A stretch of DNA of 64,000 bases from Lotus japonicus. Its lineage: Eukaryota; Streptophyta; Magnoliopsida; Fabales; Fabaceae. Position 1 is the stretch's first letter. Each line of letters begins with the position of its first letter. The notes under the pieces are model-generated. The model was not told the origin of the DNA. It saw only the letters and a program-made list of their open reading frames with translations, and ran no database searches. The DNA is taken from positions 15,680,223-15,744,222 of the forward strand of contig NC_080043.1 in the NCBI RefSeq assembly GCF_012489685.1, read 5' to 3'. The translations under genes and the position numbers were made by a program. Positions 25,101-35,689 of this stretch are shown here, one piece after another.

Positions 25101-28100
25101 TGACAACAACAGGAGGCATCTCGCAAGTGATTTTCAAGGAAGGTGAAGAAATCCTTATGTCTTTAGGAGAGTCAACAGTCAATTCAAATTTGCACCAGCT
25201 AACCTGCAAGCACAAAGATGGTGCTAGGATAAAAAGAATAAAATGGTGGCCTCTATATAGAATTAAAGACAATGAGCCCGTTTGGATGTGGACCAAAGAA
25301 CACTTAATTGAGCTTTCTAAGTGCATTTTTAAGTAAAGAAGTTCCAATAAGTTCTTTTGGTCCATATCCGAACGGGCTCAATATCATAAATATTACTTCC
25401 AGTAGATGTCCAACTTATGAATCTCACCCTTTGAGAAGCTGAACATGTAGAAAATTTTGAAACCTGTAGCCATGAAGGCCCTTTTATCTTCCTTTTAATC
25501 AAAAAAAGCTCGAGTGCGCTGCAAGTGGTGATACAGTCAGTTTACTAGATTTTCTAACAGATAATAATAATTCTATTTACAACCACTCTTAGCACAATTA
25601 AGGGATTTTAGTCGCAACAAAGCATTTGGAAAGCCCTTCCCTAAAGCTCAGGTATTTAAATTTTTAAATAAAAATACAGAATTCAGTCTGAAAAGGTTAC
25701 AACTTACAACTTCTATTCACCAATTAAGAAGTTTCATAGTTTCTACTTCGTAGAATTAAGTTAGATCCTCACACCCCAAATAAAAATCAACTCATGTATC
25801 ATTCTGTTTCAAAGATTCAGGCAAGTATTTCAAATGCATGTCTACTGAGACATTCATTTAACTTCACAAAAACAAATCTACAGGGTCCCATCAGAATAAC
25901 TCCTCAAGGATTCCCTGATGCGTGACAGGTTTAAATGTCCAGAATTACTGAACCAAAATGCCACCATCGAAAAGAGATTTATCAGCACATAAGGTCGTAA
26001 TAATCACTTGTGAGAATAATTTGTTTTCCTACAACGTGCTTGTTCTCATTATATCCAGAACATCACACAGGATAGTCTCTGAATGCTTACAATACCTGCA
26101 ATGAGTTCCTAGAAGAGCACAGAAACTTTCTCCTTTGAGGTCTACTGGAAGTACTGAATCCTGCAATGATTAAAATTTATTGTAAAGATTAAAACAAACT
26201 ATACCTGCATAACAAGATTACGATCTATCCTTCGAAAATAATCTTTAACACGAGAAGAGGCAGATTTAGTGTTTACATAAGTCATTAACGTCAACATGAG
26301 GAAATATCAAATATATGTTTTGATATTCTTCTCTCCCCCTCTCTCGTTTGCTTGATAATGTAAATAATAGACTTTATAATGTACCTTAAATGGATAATTT
26401 ATTTTCACAACATAATTATCACCAGCCGGAATTTCAGTTCGTTCAAATGCATATTTTCTCTGCAAAAACGAGCAACGAATCAGAACAAAACCAGTAATAA
26501 ATGTACATGGCACAGAAGCATCAAATAACTCATTCATGCATTCAAGGCATTGGAATGTTTTATTCAGCACACCTTAACCGGCGCCATGGTAAAGGAAGAA
26601 ACATTCAGATCCACCAGATGTTTTGCTATCTCATTCTTTATATCAGATACAGAACCCTAAAATTTAAAAAGAAAAAAGAACACAACGTATAAATCCCAGG
26701 GTGTCAGAAATATAGGGAAGAATTCAAGCTAACTGAAAATAATATAAATTTAAGCCAGGTGTCAACAAAGTAATAACTTACTTGCAGTTTTTTATGGAAA
26801 TCTGCAGGAGAAATTCGAGACTCCTGGACATCTTTCTCAAGATTCATTATCTCATCAGTGTAATGCAAAGGACGACTTGGAATTGCATAGACACATCTCT
26901 GCATGTTCTTCACAACAACACAGCAACTCTGATACAAATCCCCTGTTTTCACCTAATTACCAACCAAAATGCCAACAGTCAAAGGTCATTTGCCTCATTC
27001 AAGTAAGTCACTCATTGGCAGAAATGAAAAACTGACTGTTTCAAGTCAACAGAGAAAAAAGGACGCTAGAAAACTATGAGTGAAGGAAAACATATGCAGC
27101 ATCATGCATTGTGAATGAAAAGGTACTTACTTCAATTAGATTCATGTTAACTAAAGGATGAGTATAAAGTATAAATAATCTTCTACACTAAGAGTAATCA
27201 ATAAAGAAGTATCCTTGGCTGTGAGAACATGTTTACACTAATCGGGGCACAATAAGAGAGTAACAAATAGTGAGGCAAGATACATAAAATGTCATGATAT
27301 ACTTGATTATGAACAATAAGCTTCCTAGGAGAATTGAAAATGAGGCATTCTGTAGCATAGTGCAAATCATAAGATTACTTGCAAGAGAACTCAACAATCA
27401 AAAATAGAAATTTAAAACCACAAAACTACCTTCCCGAACAAATAAACCGTTCCCATATTGGCTCCATAATACTCCTCATGGGCATCTAGTATGAAAAATG
27501 GCAGCGATCCATCTGCCTCCAAATTAAACTCGGCGGACAAACCATCCTTCGAAACAGCACCATTGATCTCCCCTCCTCCGCCGGTACTCCTCTTTGCTGC
27601 CTGCCAACCCGCGGTAGCAGCACTCAATGTCGGATCCTCCTCTCTTGAAATTTTCGCATTCAAAGTGAAAACCTCTTTTTTCAGAGCTGGTTTTTCTTCC
27701 ATCTCAATGTCCTTCACCACTTTATCCTCACTCAAACCCTCATTACTGGGAAAATCATCAATTTGCATCGTTTCCGGCTGCGCCTGAACATTTTCAGAAT
27801 TTCCATTCAGTTCAGCTGCTTCTTCAAACTTTAGCTCTACCCCCAATTCACTACCATTGCTCTCATTAGCCCTAACCGGTTTCGCGGTGCCGCCGTCAAT
27901 TGAGAAATTACCAGACACCGGAGAAGCCCTAATTGAATTAGTAGTACATGGCTTAACCCTAAGAGATTCTCCGGGAGAGTATGCCGACGGATTCGGTTGC
28001 GCCTTTCTTCGCCTCAGCCTATCATTCTCATCCGGTGCAAACTCCGCAATAACATCATCAACAATGCTCTCACTAGCCTTCTCATCCCTATTCTTCTTGA

Positions 28101-28560
28101 AATTCGAGGAAGTGAACATCGACGACAGCCTCTGCGCGCCGATCATAGCTGCGGCGGCGGAGAGTGACACTGAAGAAGCAGAAGGCCGTTTGATCTGAGG
28201 ATCCTTCTTCCGCTTCGGCTTTTCCGCCTTCTCGCCACCGCCATCGGATTCGTCTCCGGATGAGAGAGTGTAGCCTGCTTTGGACCAATCCTCTTCCTGA
28301 CCTTGATCCCCGTACCCGAGGCCGTCATCGTCGACGATGAAATCCTGCGCTTGCTCGCGGCGCTTCGCGACGAGAGCGTTGTACTCGTCTTCGGGGACGG
28401 TGTCGTAGATAGGGTTTTCTAACTTGATTTGGGGTCCGGCGGGGTCAGATCTGCGGCCGCCGCCAAGGCGGGCCTTGAGGCGCTCTAAGGCTTGGCTGCG
28501 GGCGGTGGATTCGGGGCCTCTGGTGGGCCTTCGCTTCCGGGAACCGTCGTCATCAGCCAT
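16148..28560 (-). CDS. POLA: DNA polymerase alpha catalytic subunit (family B)
   Basis: Thirty-one exons join in frame to 1540 aa: 28560-27430, 26952-26782, 26656-26573, 26459-26385, 26160-26096, 25518-25428, 25203-25012, 24042-23879, 23721-23607, 23026-22847, 22766-22653, 22060-21941, 21844-21521, 21379-21287, 20349-20231, 20139-20067, 19962-19906, 19788-19696, 19277-19152, 19083-18986, 18893-18848, 18504-18391, 18282-18199, 18067-17954, 17864-17775, 17665-17589, 17349-17133, 16920-16867, 16781-16662, 16542-16468, 16294-16148. It extends primase-made RNA-DNA primers in nuclear replication. Evidence: polymerase alpha N-terminal domain in exon 1; motif [12 protein letters not shown] (932-942); motif B ALKLTANSMYG to about 1016; motif C YGDTDS (1059-1064) with both catalytic aspartates; KKKKYA near 1110. 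C-terminal cysteines 1348, 1351, 1390, 1393 (CysA zinc) and 1428, 1433, 1454, 1460 (CysB). Length matches plant orthologues (ICU2 in Arabidopsis). No damage seen. Confidence 0.97.
22502..22518 (+). repeat. Poly-G run in polymerase alpha intron 11
   Basis: Seventeen consecutive G on the plus strand, i.e. poly-C in the transcript, in intron 11 of polymerase alpha (22061-22652). Such runs are prone to length error in sequencing and to slippage in vivo. Confidence 0.8.
25274..25379. mobile_element. 106-bp MITE in polymerase alpha intron 6
   Basis: Nearly complete palindrome: the left end GAGCCCGTTTGGATGTGG pairs with the right end (reverse complement GAGCCCGTTCGGATATGG), and the arms continue through GGACCAAAGAAC and GTTCTTTTGGTCC. 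It is flanked by AAT on both sides, a possible 3-bp target duplication. It lies in the intron between exons 7 and 6 and does not touch a splice site. Confidence 0.7.
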
Positions 28561-28690
28561 GTCTCTGGTGGTGGTGGTGGTGGTGTGGGTGCTTGGCTCA
28601 GAGTGGAGAATGGAACACAGTGGTGCTAAGCTAGGGGTTTTTAAGTAGGGCGCGGAAATGGTTCATTTTTGGCGCCAAGGGGAATGATAA
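28561..28690 (-). promoter_or_regulatory. Polymerase alpha 5' flank with E2F site (28667-28678)
   Basis: TTTTGGCGCC at 28667-28676 (TTGGCGCCAA is palindromic at 28669-28678) is an exact E2F/DP consensus (TTTSSCGC), about 110 bp upstream of the start codon. A related GGGCGCGGAAA at 28648-28658 is close to but not an exact match. No TATA box is evident, and the leader has a CACCAC run just before the ATG. E2F control of replication genes at the G1/S boundary is well established in plants; that this site acts so here is inference. Confidence 0.7.
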
Positions 28691-29429
28691 AAAGGGGCTT
28701 CATTATTTACTTATTTGTTTCTTTTTCTTTTTTAGTTTTTTAGTTTAAAAATAAATTTACAAACAACTTTTAAAATTTGATTTTCAAAAAAGAAAATGAA
28801 AAAATTGTTTTTCATTGCTCTAATGCTCAAGTAAAAACTCTAAGCCACTATTTGAATGTTGAGATGAAAATGAAATGAAGAAACATAAGAAAAAAAAATA
28901 AACCGAAAATGAGTTAATTTTAAAGTTATTTGAATTGGAAAAAAAGTGAAAGTTATGTTTACATAATTACTACTTTACCCTTTTATATCATTTTTAGAAT
29001 ATCTCATTTTTTAAACATATGTTAAATTATGAAATTTTAGTTTTAAACCAATTTAATAAAAAAATTATAATTATATTTTTTATCTCTTGACTTACAACAG
29101 CAAAATAAACATGTGTGATTTTGATATTTTAAATTCATTTTAATTAAAATTTATTTATATAACTGTGGGGTTTTGAAAGAAAAGAAATAACATGACTTTT
29201 TAGGAGCGTCCTTAGATGTTGCAAGAGGCACTTGATGCAAAATATGTCATGGACATGATGACTTCCTGAGGGAGTTTTCCAACTCTGGGTCTCCCTTAGA
29301 TGGTGTTTTGATGAGCAGTGTTTGGACCCTTCGTCCAACCGAATTTTTGGAGTTTAAGCTATAGAGAGTGGAATGATACCATGGGTTGAGGGGTCTTCTT
29401 CGGGACAGCCACGACACTTGGCTTTGCGA
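28691..29429. other. AT-rich intergenic stretch
   Basis: Very AT-rich DNA with several poly-A and poly-T runs and no gene. From about 29200 the composition becomes more balanced and leads into the LINE remnant that follows, so 29200-29430 probably belongs to the same decayed LINE. Confidence 0.5.
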
Positions 29430-29765
29430 CTTTGAATTGTTTTGGCACGGAGGCAACCAACATATGTCAAAAGCTAATGCCTTGCAAGAAAGCCTCTCGA
29501 TTGCTTGGGAAAGTGGTAGATTATGTTGATATGATGTCTTCTCTTGAGGATACAGAAAGTGTATGATTCCTTCCGATTCTCCATAATATTAACTCTTTAC
29601 TTGGTGGGAATTGGAGCACTACCATCCAGCTAATTGCCAAGGAGTGTAACGCCCCCAACATACCACTTGGCTAGATTAGGTGTTCATGCTTTAGTTTTGG
29701 GTACTCGTGTTTTAGATCATCTTCAGCCTAACCTTGAGACTCCCGCGGTACCTTACTCCTTATTG
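29430..29765 (+). pseudogene. LINE ORF2 3' tail, RNase H-like remnant
   Basis: In the plus strand the frame around 29640-29760 reads ECNAPNIPLARLGVHALVLG then TRVLDHLQPNLETP, matching the C-terminal end of the RNase H-like domain of legume LINE ORF2 proteins, where an alanine-rich DxLARLG block is normal. Upstream, near 29500-29560, come LGKWxDYVDMMSSLED-like residues broken by stops. It is followed by a T-rich stretch rather than an intact poly-A tail. Dead copy, different from the two at 3-5 kb. Confidence 0.55.
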
Positions 29766-29939
29766 TCCTTTTTTTTTTCAATGCATAAAAAAAATTGTAT
29801 ATTGTTAGGTATGTAATAGACTTGAACATTAGTTTTTTCTTGAGCAACAAAAAAAATAAAGTCGAACGTAAATGATACCATAGTATTTGCATTTCTCATA
29901 AATAACACAATGGTATAAATGAGTTTCTAAAATTAATTC

Positions 29940-30285
29940 TTTAAACAATTTTAAGCTCAAGTTCTAGAAGTGTAATCCACAAGACAAAATTTACACTTTC
30001 CAGTTTCAAGTTTCGAAAGCTAATTTTAGAATTTAAACTTCCTAAAGTGTAATTTTTTACTTCCGGAAATTCAAGTTTCAGAAGTATAATTTATAGAACA
30101 AAAATTTACACATTAGAAAGTTCAAGTTCTGGAAGTTAATTTTTCACTTATGATGAAATTTCAAATTCTTGAAGATTAAATTTTGTGCTTTCGGAGGTTC
30201 AAGTTTCAGAAATGTAAACAAATTTGCTTCCGAATATTTTAGTTCTTAAAGTCCAATTTGCACCAGACGTTAAAGTTTCAGAAGC
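29940..30285 (+). repeat. Degenerate tandem repeat, period about 60-75 bp
   Basis: The phrase TTCAAGTTTCAGAAGT recurs in diverged form at about 30003, 30068, 30118, 30195 and 30268, each followed by a stretch rich in AATTTTAC. The copies are poorly conserved. Function unknown. Confidence 0.4.
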
Positions 30286-30290
30286 TATTA

Positions 30291-30756
30291 TAGTAGAAAC
30301 TCTTTAAATGAATAATGTCAGGGCCGGAGAAATTTATTAATTTAGAGAGTTATTAATAATTATTAATTTAAAGAGTTTTTAAGTAATTGTACTGTACATA
30401 CCAAATAAAAAGACAACTTTATGATACAATACAAAAAATACAACACCTGAGCTATTGGATGCAATAAGAAAAGTTAGATATGAGCTCCAAATAGAATTGA
30501 ACTTTAAAGGAAAACAGACAATTATTGAATCATATTTCAATAGAGTGTAATATTTTTTTTTTCAGTTTATATGAATTATTAATTTATGATTTTCTTGGGA
30601 CCGAAAATTATAAAGGGATATCCCGAAAAATTATTATCTTATTATTTTATCGAGTTTTTCAATTTTTTACATTGGCCCAAGTCGGGACCGGACAAATTTA
30701 TTATTTTAGAGAGTTTATTGATTTACCGAGTATTAATTTAAAGAGTTTCTATTGTA
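30291..30756 (+). mobile_element. Pogo/Emigrant (Lemi1)-like element, internally deleted
   Basis: The ends are inverted: TAGTAGAAACTCTTTAAAT on the left and, from the right, ATAGAAACTCTTTAAATTAA. Just inside the left end the phrase AATAATGTCAGGGCCGG then AAATTTATTAATTTAGAGAG resembles the subterminal sequence of Emigrant/Lemi1 pogo-type elements, which insert at TA. The right side repeats it inverted (GTCGGGACCGG at 30682). Between them lies only a short remnant of the transposase. Non-autonomous. Confidence 0.65.
30458..30550 (+). pseudogene. Pogo-type transposase C-terminal remnant
   Basis: Thirty residues in one frame ending at TAA 30548-30550: DAIRKVRYELQIELNFKGKQ then TIIESYF. The tail resembles the QTTI-x-x-(F/Y)F end of plant tigger/pogo-type transposases. 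No DDE catalytic residues remain. It has the same orientation as the surrounding element, which supports an internal-deletion derivative of an autonomous copy. Confidence 0.45.
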
Positions 30757-31072
30757 TTTTACTTATGAAAGTGTACTTTTTTTAATTTAAGGGTATTTAG
30801 GAATTAATTTTTTTTCTAAAAAATGTTGGTTGTGTATTTAAAAGTTTTTCAATTTGACTTCCTCTTGTAACCCAAAAAAAGTTTTTTCAATTAAGTCTTT
30901 TTTAGGGATAAATTATAACTTTTTAAATTTAATGTTTACGATGAAAATACAGGTACGATTTCCTTGTCAGATTACATTCACGTGTTATCCAAACACATTA
31001 AGATGTTTTTATGTTGAATTCCAGTCCACTTGTCTTTCTTTCTTGTAGAAATCACCTGATTCAAACATACTG

Positions 31073-31145
31073 ACTATGTTTAACATATCATTCAGGTAAC
31101 TTAAAACTTATTTTACTAGTTTAAAACTTATTTGACTAGTTTTAG
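31073..31145 (+). mobile_element. Truncated end of the 6167-6910 element family
   Basis: GACTATGTTTAACATATCAT followed by two ACTTATTT(G/T)ACTAGTTT copies repeats the left terminus and subterminal layout of the element at 6167. The similarity stops at about 31145, where GGGTTGTGGATATTGC begins. Solo end, no partner in view. Confidence 0.5.
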
Positions 31146-31739
31146 GGTTGTGGATATTGCAAGGCCACTTAGGCATTTGCCCTAGGCCCCATAACAAAGA
31201 AGGGAAGCTACACTAATATTAACATTTTTTAAGACTAACCAATACCATTATTAATATTATTTAATTGGTATATTTCAATTTATTAGCATTAAATTCCAAT
31301 TAACCTTCACCATTAATTCTCTCTCTACCGAGTCATCTCCTTCTCTAAAGTTTTTTTTTTTGAACGTTCCTTCTCTAAAGTTGAAACCAATGTATAATGT
31401 GTTTCATCATCTTCCCTTTGAAAGTTGAAGCCAACGGATAAATTCTGCCCCCTTCAAACAACAAAAAAACCAAAAAATTAAACTTGTGACTCCGTGTCTC
31501 TCAAAATACAACATCAGGTCACTATTATAAGAAAAAAACAATATTTTAAATTCATTGAATAAATGACGTATCTAATCATTATTATAGACTAGATACATCA
31601 TATATTGAATGAATTAATTTTTTTTTCTTATAATAATGATCGGAGAGTGTAACATTTTAAGTGAAAACTTAAAGACTTCCAACGGAAGGAAAAGAGACAA
31701 CCTTTAACCCCTCAAACGAATGAAAATGTGACTTTTCGA
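31146..31739. other. Gene-free stretch
   Basis: No gene seen. 31340-31440 contains a short duplicated phrase (TTCCTTCTCTAAAG, TTGAAGCCAA or TTGAAACCAA). 31530-31640 is a small inverted repeat: TTATAAGAAAAAAACAATAT on one side pairs with TTTTTTTCTTATAATAATGA on the other, with ATTGAATAAATGA near the middle. Confidence 0.4.
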
Positions 31740-32470
31740 GTATTACTTTCATCATACTCAACTTAAACATTACGTTCATGATAAGACACAATTCTTCTTA
31801 TTTGAAAGATGCATCAGATAACCTCGTACGCTTGAAAAGACACATTTTTATGTCAAACCGAGCTAGCTATCTTTACTCCACACAATTAAACTCAGAGCTA
31901 TCACCCTTATCTCGGAGCACGAGATCACAAGGGCGCCATGATATCTTAATAACTTCGGATCATAGAGACTATCCTCAGAACTTGATAGTCGAAGCATCCT
32001 CATGCCTCAGACAATTGGACTAGGCAACTGTTACAGAATAATATAATAGGTTTGACCCAATTAGAGAGGTCCTTCGCAATTAAGGGAATTGAGATTAATC
32101 ATTGTAGTATTATTTGTTACATGACCATATCCTATATTTGAATGATTTTCTCCATCTTTACACGACATATATATAATAGAATGAGAGACATCTCTCAAGT
32201 AGACATTTATTCTACTCTAATTACTATTTTCTCTTAGCCTTGCTTACTTGAGCTCGGAGTGTCTACAATATACTCACCTCCGTACCCACTATTATTCCAT
32301 TGGATATGAGACGAAGAAACCTAGCGCAGAAAAACCTTCCCTTTCGAAGAACAAAAAACCTTAATGAGAGTCACCCATTAAGGTTTCATAATTCTAATCC
32401 CGAACACAAGCCAAAGCAATATTCCTGCTCAAAAGTAATTCGAACTCTAGCTAGCTCTGGTAGGCATATT
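31740..32470 (+). mobile_element. Probable LTR remnant
   Basis: Looks like a decayed long terminal repeat on the plus strand: a mid-region with dispersed GAGCTC-like phrases, a TATA-type box (CATATATATAATAG, about 32166-32179), then AGAGACATCTCTCAAGTAGAC and a pyrimidine-rich segment. The end is followed by ATTGGCATCAACTG, which is reminiscent of the ATTGGCGCC primer-binding start of Ty3/gypsy elements. No internal domain and no second LTR are present, so it could be a solo LTR. The boundaries are approximate. Confidence 0.35.
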
Positions 32471-32865
32471 GGCATCAACTGAGTATATTGGAGAATAATT
32501 GGTCAAGTCCACGTTAACAATTAACGTGACTTGAGAAAATTGATACCTATTGCAATAAAAATCAAACAGGAACCAACATCAAATAGTTTTATATTCCAGG
32601 GAATAAAAAGATATTAAAACCGTAAACTTGATCCTCAAACAGTCAAACTCAAGGTACACAATAGAAGTAAAAAACAATCTCAATATTCCATTCATAAATA
32701 TATTACATCATATAGGTAAGTAAAAAAAAAAAAATCAAAAGAATTCAAGATCCCACACCAATAATGTAGCTAGGATCGTGCGTTTAATCTAATTTTGCAT
32801 TTACAAGCAGCAAACAGCTCCTAATTAAGCAGCCTGAGAATTCATTGCGGTATAGTTGATGAATC
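32471..32865. other. 3' flank of the small membrane-protein gene
   Basis: Probable 3' untranslated region (nearest the stop) and spacer. A 12-base poly-A run lies at about 32718-32732 on the plus strand. No other gene. Confidence 0.4.
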
Positions 32866-33114
32866 TTAACTTTGAGTGGCCGGTGATTGAGGACCCTTTG
32901 AAGAAGGAGATGGTTCTGCTTCTTCAGGGGGGAAATCAGAGATGAAAGCCAACATCCTGCGAATACTCACGGACCGCGCCGGCCTGAAGCTGTTCGATCT
33001 CTTCATATCCTTGGAGAAGATGTTTGATGAACTTGAAAGGATAAGGTAAACCAAAGCTTGGACCACAAAGAACATGGCAACCTTCAACAACATGTCTCCT
33101 AAGCTGCTCTCCAT
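32866..33114 (-). CDS. Small single-pass membrane protein of unknown function
   Basis: Single-exon ORF of 82 aa counted from the second Met, chosen because MESSLGDMLLKVAMFFVVQA looks like a conserved plant start; an upstream in-frame Met 11 codons earlier (33147) is possible. Residues 7-27 are one hydrophobic segment (MLLKVAMFFVVQALVYLILSS). This is followed by a basic, serine-rich stretch KRSNSFRPARSVSIRRML and a proline-rich acidic tail (FPPEEAEPSPSSKGPQSP). The arrangement predicts a tail-anchored or type II-like protein with a phosphorylatable SxSIRR-type patch. I recognise the general type as a plant-specific short family but know no function. The gene stands alone; its own TATA box and G-box lie upstream. 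Confidence 0.75.
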   Translation of the reverse strand: MESSLGDMLLKVAMFFVVQALVYLILSSSSNIFSKDMKRSNSFRPARSVSIRRMLAFISDFPPEEAEPSPSSKGPQSPATQS

Positions 33115-33298
33115 CTTAATGATTTCAAGTTTTGCTGTGTACAACAAAAATGTAACAAATTTTAACCTTCAACGATTTCTTGAGTATCGATCTGAGTCTT
33201 TTGAATGTATAGTGCGCACTTATGGTTTGTTGTACTACACGATTGGAATTGGATGTGATGAATGAGTTGTGATTGAGAGAAGTGGCATGCAAACGTGC

Positions 33299-33306
33299 TT
33301 TTTATA
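33299..33306 (-). promoter_or_regulatory. TATA box of the small membrane-protein gene
   Basis: ACTATAAAAAGC on the minus strand is a strong plant TATA box about 185 bp upstream of the chosen start codon. A CCAAT motif (minus strand, about 33342-33346) lies 40 bp further upstream. Confidence 0.65.
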
Positions 33307-33450
33307 GTTGGTGGAAGGACATGTGACGTTTGGACCAGCAAGCCATTGGAAAAAGTAAGACACAAGCCCAAGTTTGACCTGAGATTTCACGTTGGAAATG
33401 TTACTATTCAGGTGGAAGTTTCCGTGTTATCCAGAAACTGATATAAAAAG

Positions 33451-33458
33451 ACACGTGT
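33451..33458. promoter_or_regulatory. G-box/ABRE-like ACACGTGT
   Basis: Perfect palindrome ACACGTGT about 340 bp upstream of the small gene's start. Such elements bind bZIP and bHLH factors and are common in ABA- or light-responsive promoters. A second ACGT pair, TACGTACGTG, is at about 33612. Response is inferred, not shown. Confidence 0.5.
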
Positions 33459-33919
33459 ATGAAGAGTATTGGCCATTTGAAGTGTAATGCTTGAAGGGAG
33501 AAAAGAAAAGTCCTTGGGAAATGCGACCTTGACTTGATATAATCAATTTCGGGCCACTGAATGGAGATGCTGACTCATCGTATTCATCCATTTTAGCCTC
33601 TCTCATTAATTACGTACGTGATGGGATTATTTAATGTGTGTAAGCAAAAGGAAGTTTCTCCTTACTTTGCTTTAGCCTCCGGGTGACATAGGACATGTTT
33701 TAACGTACCCATGCTCTTGTGTTGTCTCAGAAGTAATGTCATCCTTTCAATATTTTTGAGAACAAAGGAAAAAGAAAAGATTATAAGCGTGTCTCTATGT
33801 TTTCTTTTGGTTACAATGGAAGAGTGTCTCTATGTATAACTTAATTGACCCACACTCCAAAACATGTAATTTTTGAAGTTACATGTTGTAGCTCATGATT
33901 TTTTTTGGGTTACATGTAG

Positions 33920-34606
33920 AGTGACGGATTCAGGAATGTTTGGTTGTGGGGCAATATTACTTAAAAACTTTACCAACATTTTTTTTATTCTCTACACGTA
34001 CAGTCAAATATTTGAGGCTTCATTTATTTTTTTACCAAGTAAGATTTTTGCAAACAAATTCCTTTTTGAAAACCAATTTTTATTTTATCACACAAGAGGT
34101 TATTTAGACTAGAACACGTGATTGTCATAGGTCCAAGTCCTAAAAATACCATCTAGTGTAAAAACTTCAGGAGATCAAACCCTTAGTGCACCCACGCATG
34201 CAGAAGTTTTGTGCATCAACTGCCTTTTTTTTTATATGAATCAAGTAAAATTACATATTTATGTCATGTATATCTTTTTATTTTGAATGTGCACAAAAAT
34301 GAAAAGCAAAGTGACAAAAAATTTGATAATATGATTAATTTATTTGTAGCTAAATAAAAGAGTAATGAAAAATGGAAACCAAGTGATTTATAGAAGCTAT
34401 TTTATTTAGCCGTTCGCCTGTTACAAATTAAGAAAAGAAAAGAATTATCCAATGTATATAAAAAGTAGTTATAGTATCTCTAGAAGTATGGGGGCATTAG
34501 CAATTTTGGTGGGGGCAACTTATAATACCAGAGTATATGTTAATGTATTGCTCACAAATTTCATGGGGGCATTTGCCCCACTGTCCTTCAACCTACGTCC
34601 GTCCCT
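33920..34606. mobile_element. hAT-like non-autonomous element, 687 bp
   Basis: The left end AGTGACGGATTCAGGAATG pairs with the inverted right end AGGGACGGACGTAGG, and GTGGGGCAA occurs just inside both ends. The flanks are ACATGTAG on the left (33912-33919) and GCATGTAG on the right (34607-34614): an 8-bp target duplication with one mismatch, as expected for hAT. The inside has no transposase. Part of the left flank (TGTTGTAGCTCATGATTT) recurs right of the element and, more diverged, near 34865-34920, so the element sits in an already repeated sequence. Confidence 0.6.
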
Positions 34607-34614
34607 GCATGTAG

Positions 34615-35689
34615 CTCATGATTTAATGTAAGTTTCTGATTTAAAAAATAGGCTGTAAGCACAAATGGGCGAGTAATACTAAAAACAAATTGAGAGAAAA
34701 ATGATTTTATTAAAAATCAAGAGAAAAAGTATAATCCCACAGAGAGGAGGCGAGACTAAAGAAACCACAAAACCAGCCACAGAACTAAAATTAAATGACT
34801 TTCATTGCTATTTGCATATAACTGTGAGTTTGGGTTAACGTTTGCAGAATTGATTTTGACATACATGTTGTAAGCTCACTCTCTAAGATGACATAATTCA
34901 TGTTTTTGTGGGTTACATAGGAAAGTTAAAACAAAGGCTACACTAAGCTATCAACATACAGTGCTGTCAAAACATGCAAAGGAGGTTGAGCCCAAACACG
35001 ATGCCCTGCTACGTCACGCACTTCTTGCCCAGACACAATTCATGCTTGCATACACTTATCATAAAAATTTAAAAAGTGATTTCTTTTCAAGATTTTTTGT
35101 TTGAATAACTTTGACTAGAGTTACTTTTTAATGCTTAATGACCAAAATGAGCATAAATTATGTACATATGTTATAATAATTAATAAATACACGGGCATGC
35201 ATCAATTAATTTAATTTTTTATTGATATTAATAAAATTGTTAAATAAATAAAATATTTCAATGATACTATAATTTTTAAAATACAATACAATATACAATA
35301 TATACTACTAAAAACTTATAAATATATGAAATTGGAAAATATAATCAAGTACCGTCTATGGTTGTCTATTATTTTAGGTTGTGAAAATCGATTCCACAAG
35401 GTGCATGTTAATGATGATTAAAGAAATGCACAAGAAAAGGGGGTTTGAATTGCGCCCTTTAAAAACTTTAAGATCCAAACTATAGTTGATGATAGACGAT
35501 GAACTCAATCGTTTGGCGCAACGGATAAGCAAGAGTAAATGAAGCAGACAATGACACACAAGCTTTTATACCGGTTCACCCCAGAACGATAGAGTTACAT
35601 CCAGTCCTTGGTGTTAACCGAGATTTCACTAAGGGTGAGTTCCAAGGACTCCTCCTTACAGGTATTCTTCAGTTTGTCTCAGACAACAA
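34615..35689. other. Gene-free repeat-rich stretch
   Basis: 34860-34925 repeats the flank of the hAT-like element (ACATGTTGTAAGCTCAC, GTGGGTTACAT). 35410-35660 looks like a dispersed legume repeat (GGGGGTTTGAATTGCGCCC, CACACAAGCTTTTATACCGG, GGTTCACCCCAGAACGA), possibly an LTR fragment, and it leads directly into the minisatellite. No gene seen. Confidence 0.4.

Noticed and set aside
24980..25336. 118-codon plus-strand frame
   Set aside because: Mostly antisense to polymerase alpha exon 7 and then into the MITE; chance frame.
27491..28198. Open frames on the plus strand opposite polymerase alpha exon 1
   Set aside because: They are antisense shadows of a long real exon; no motif, no promoter.
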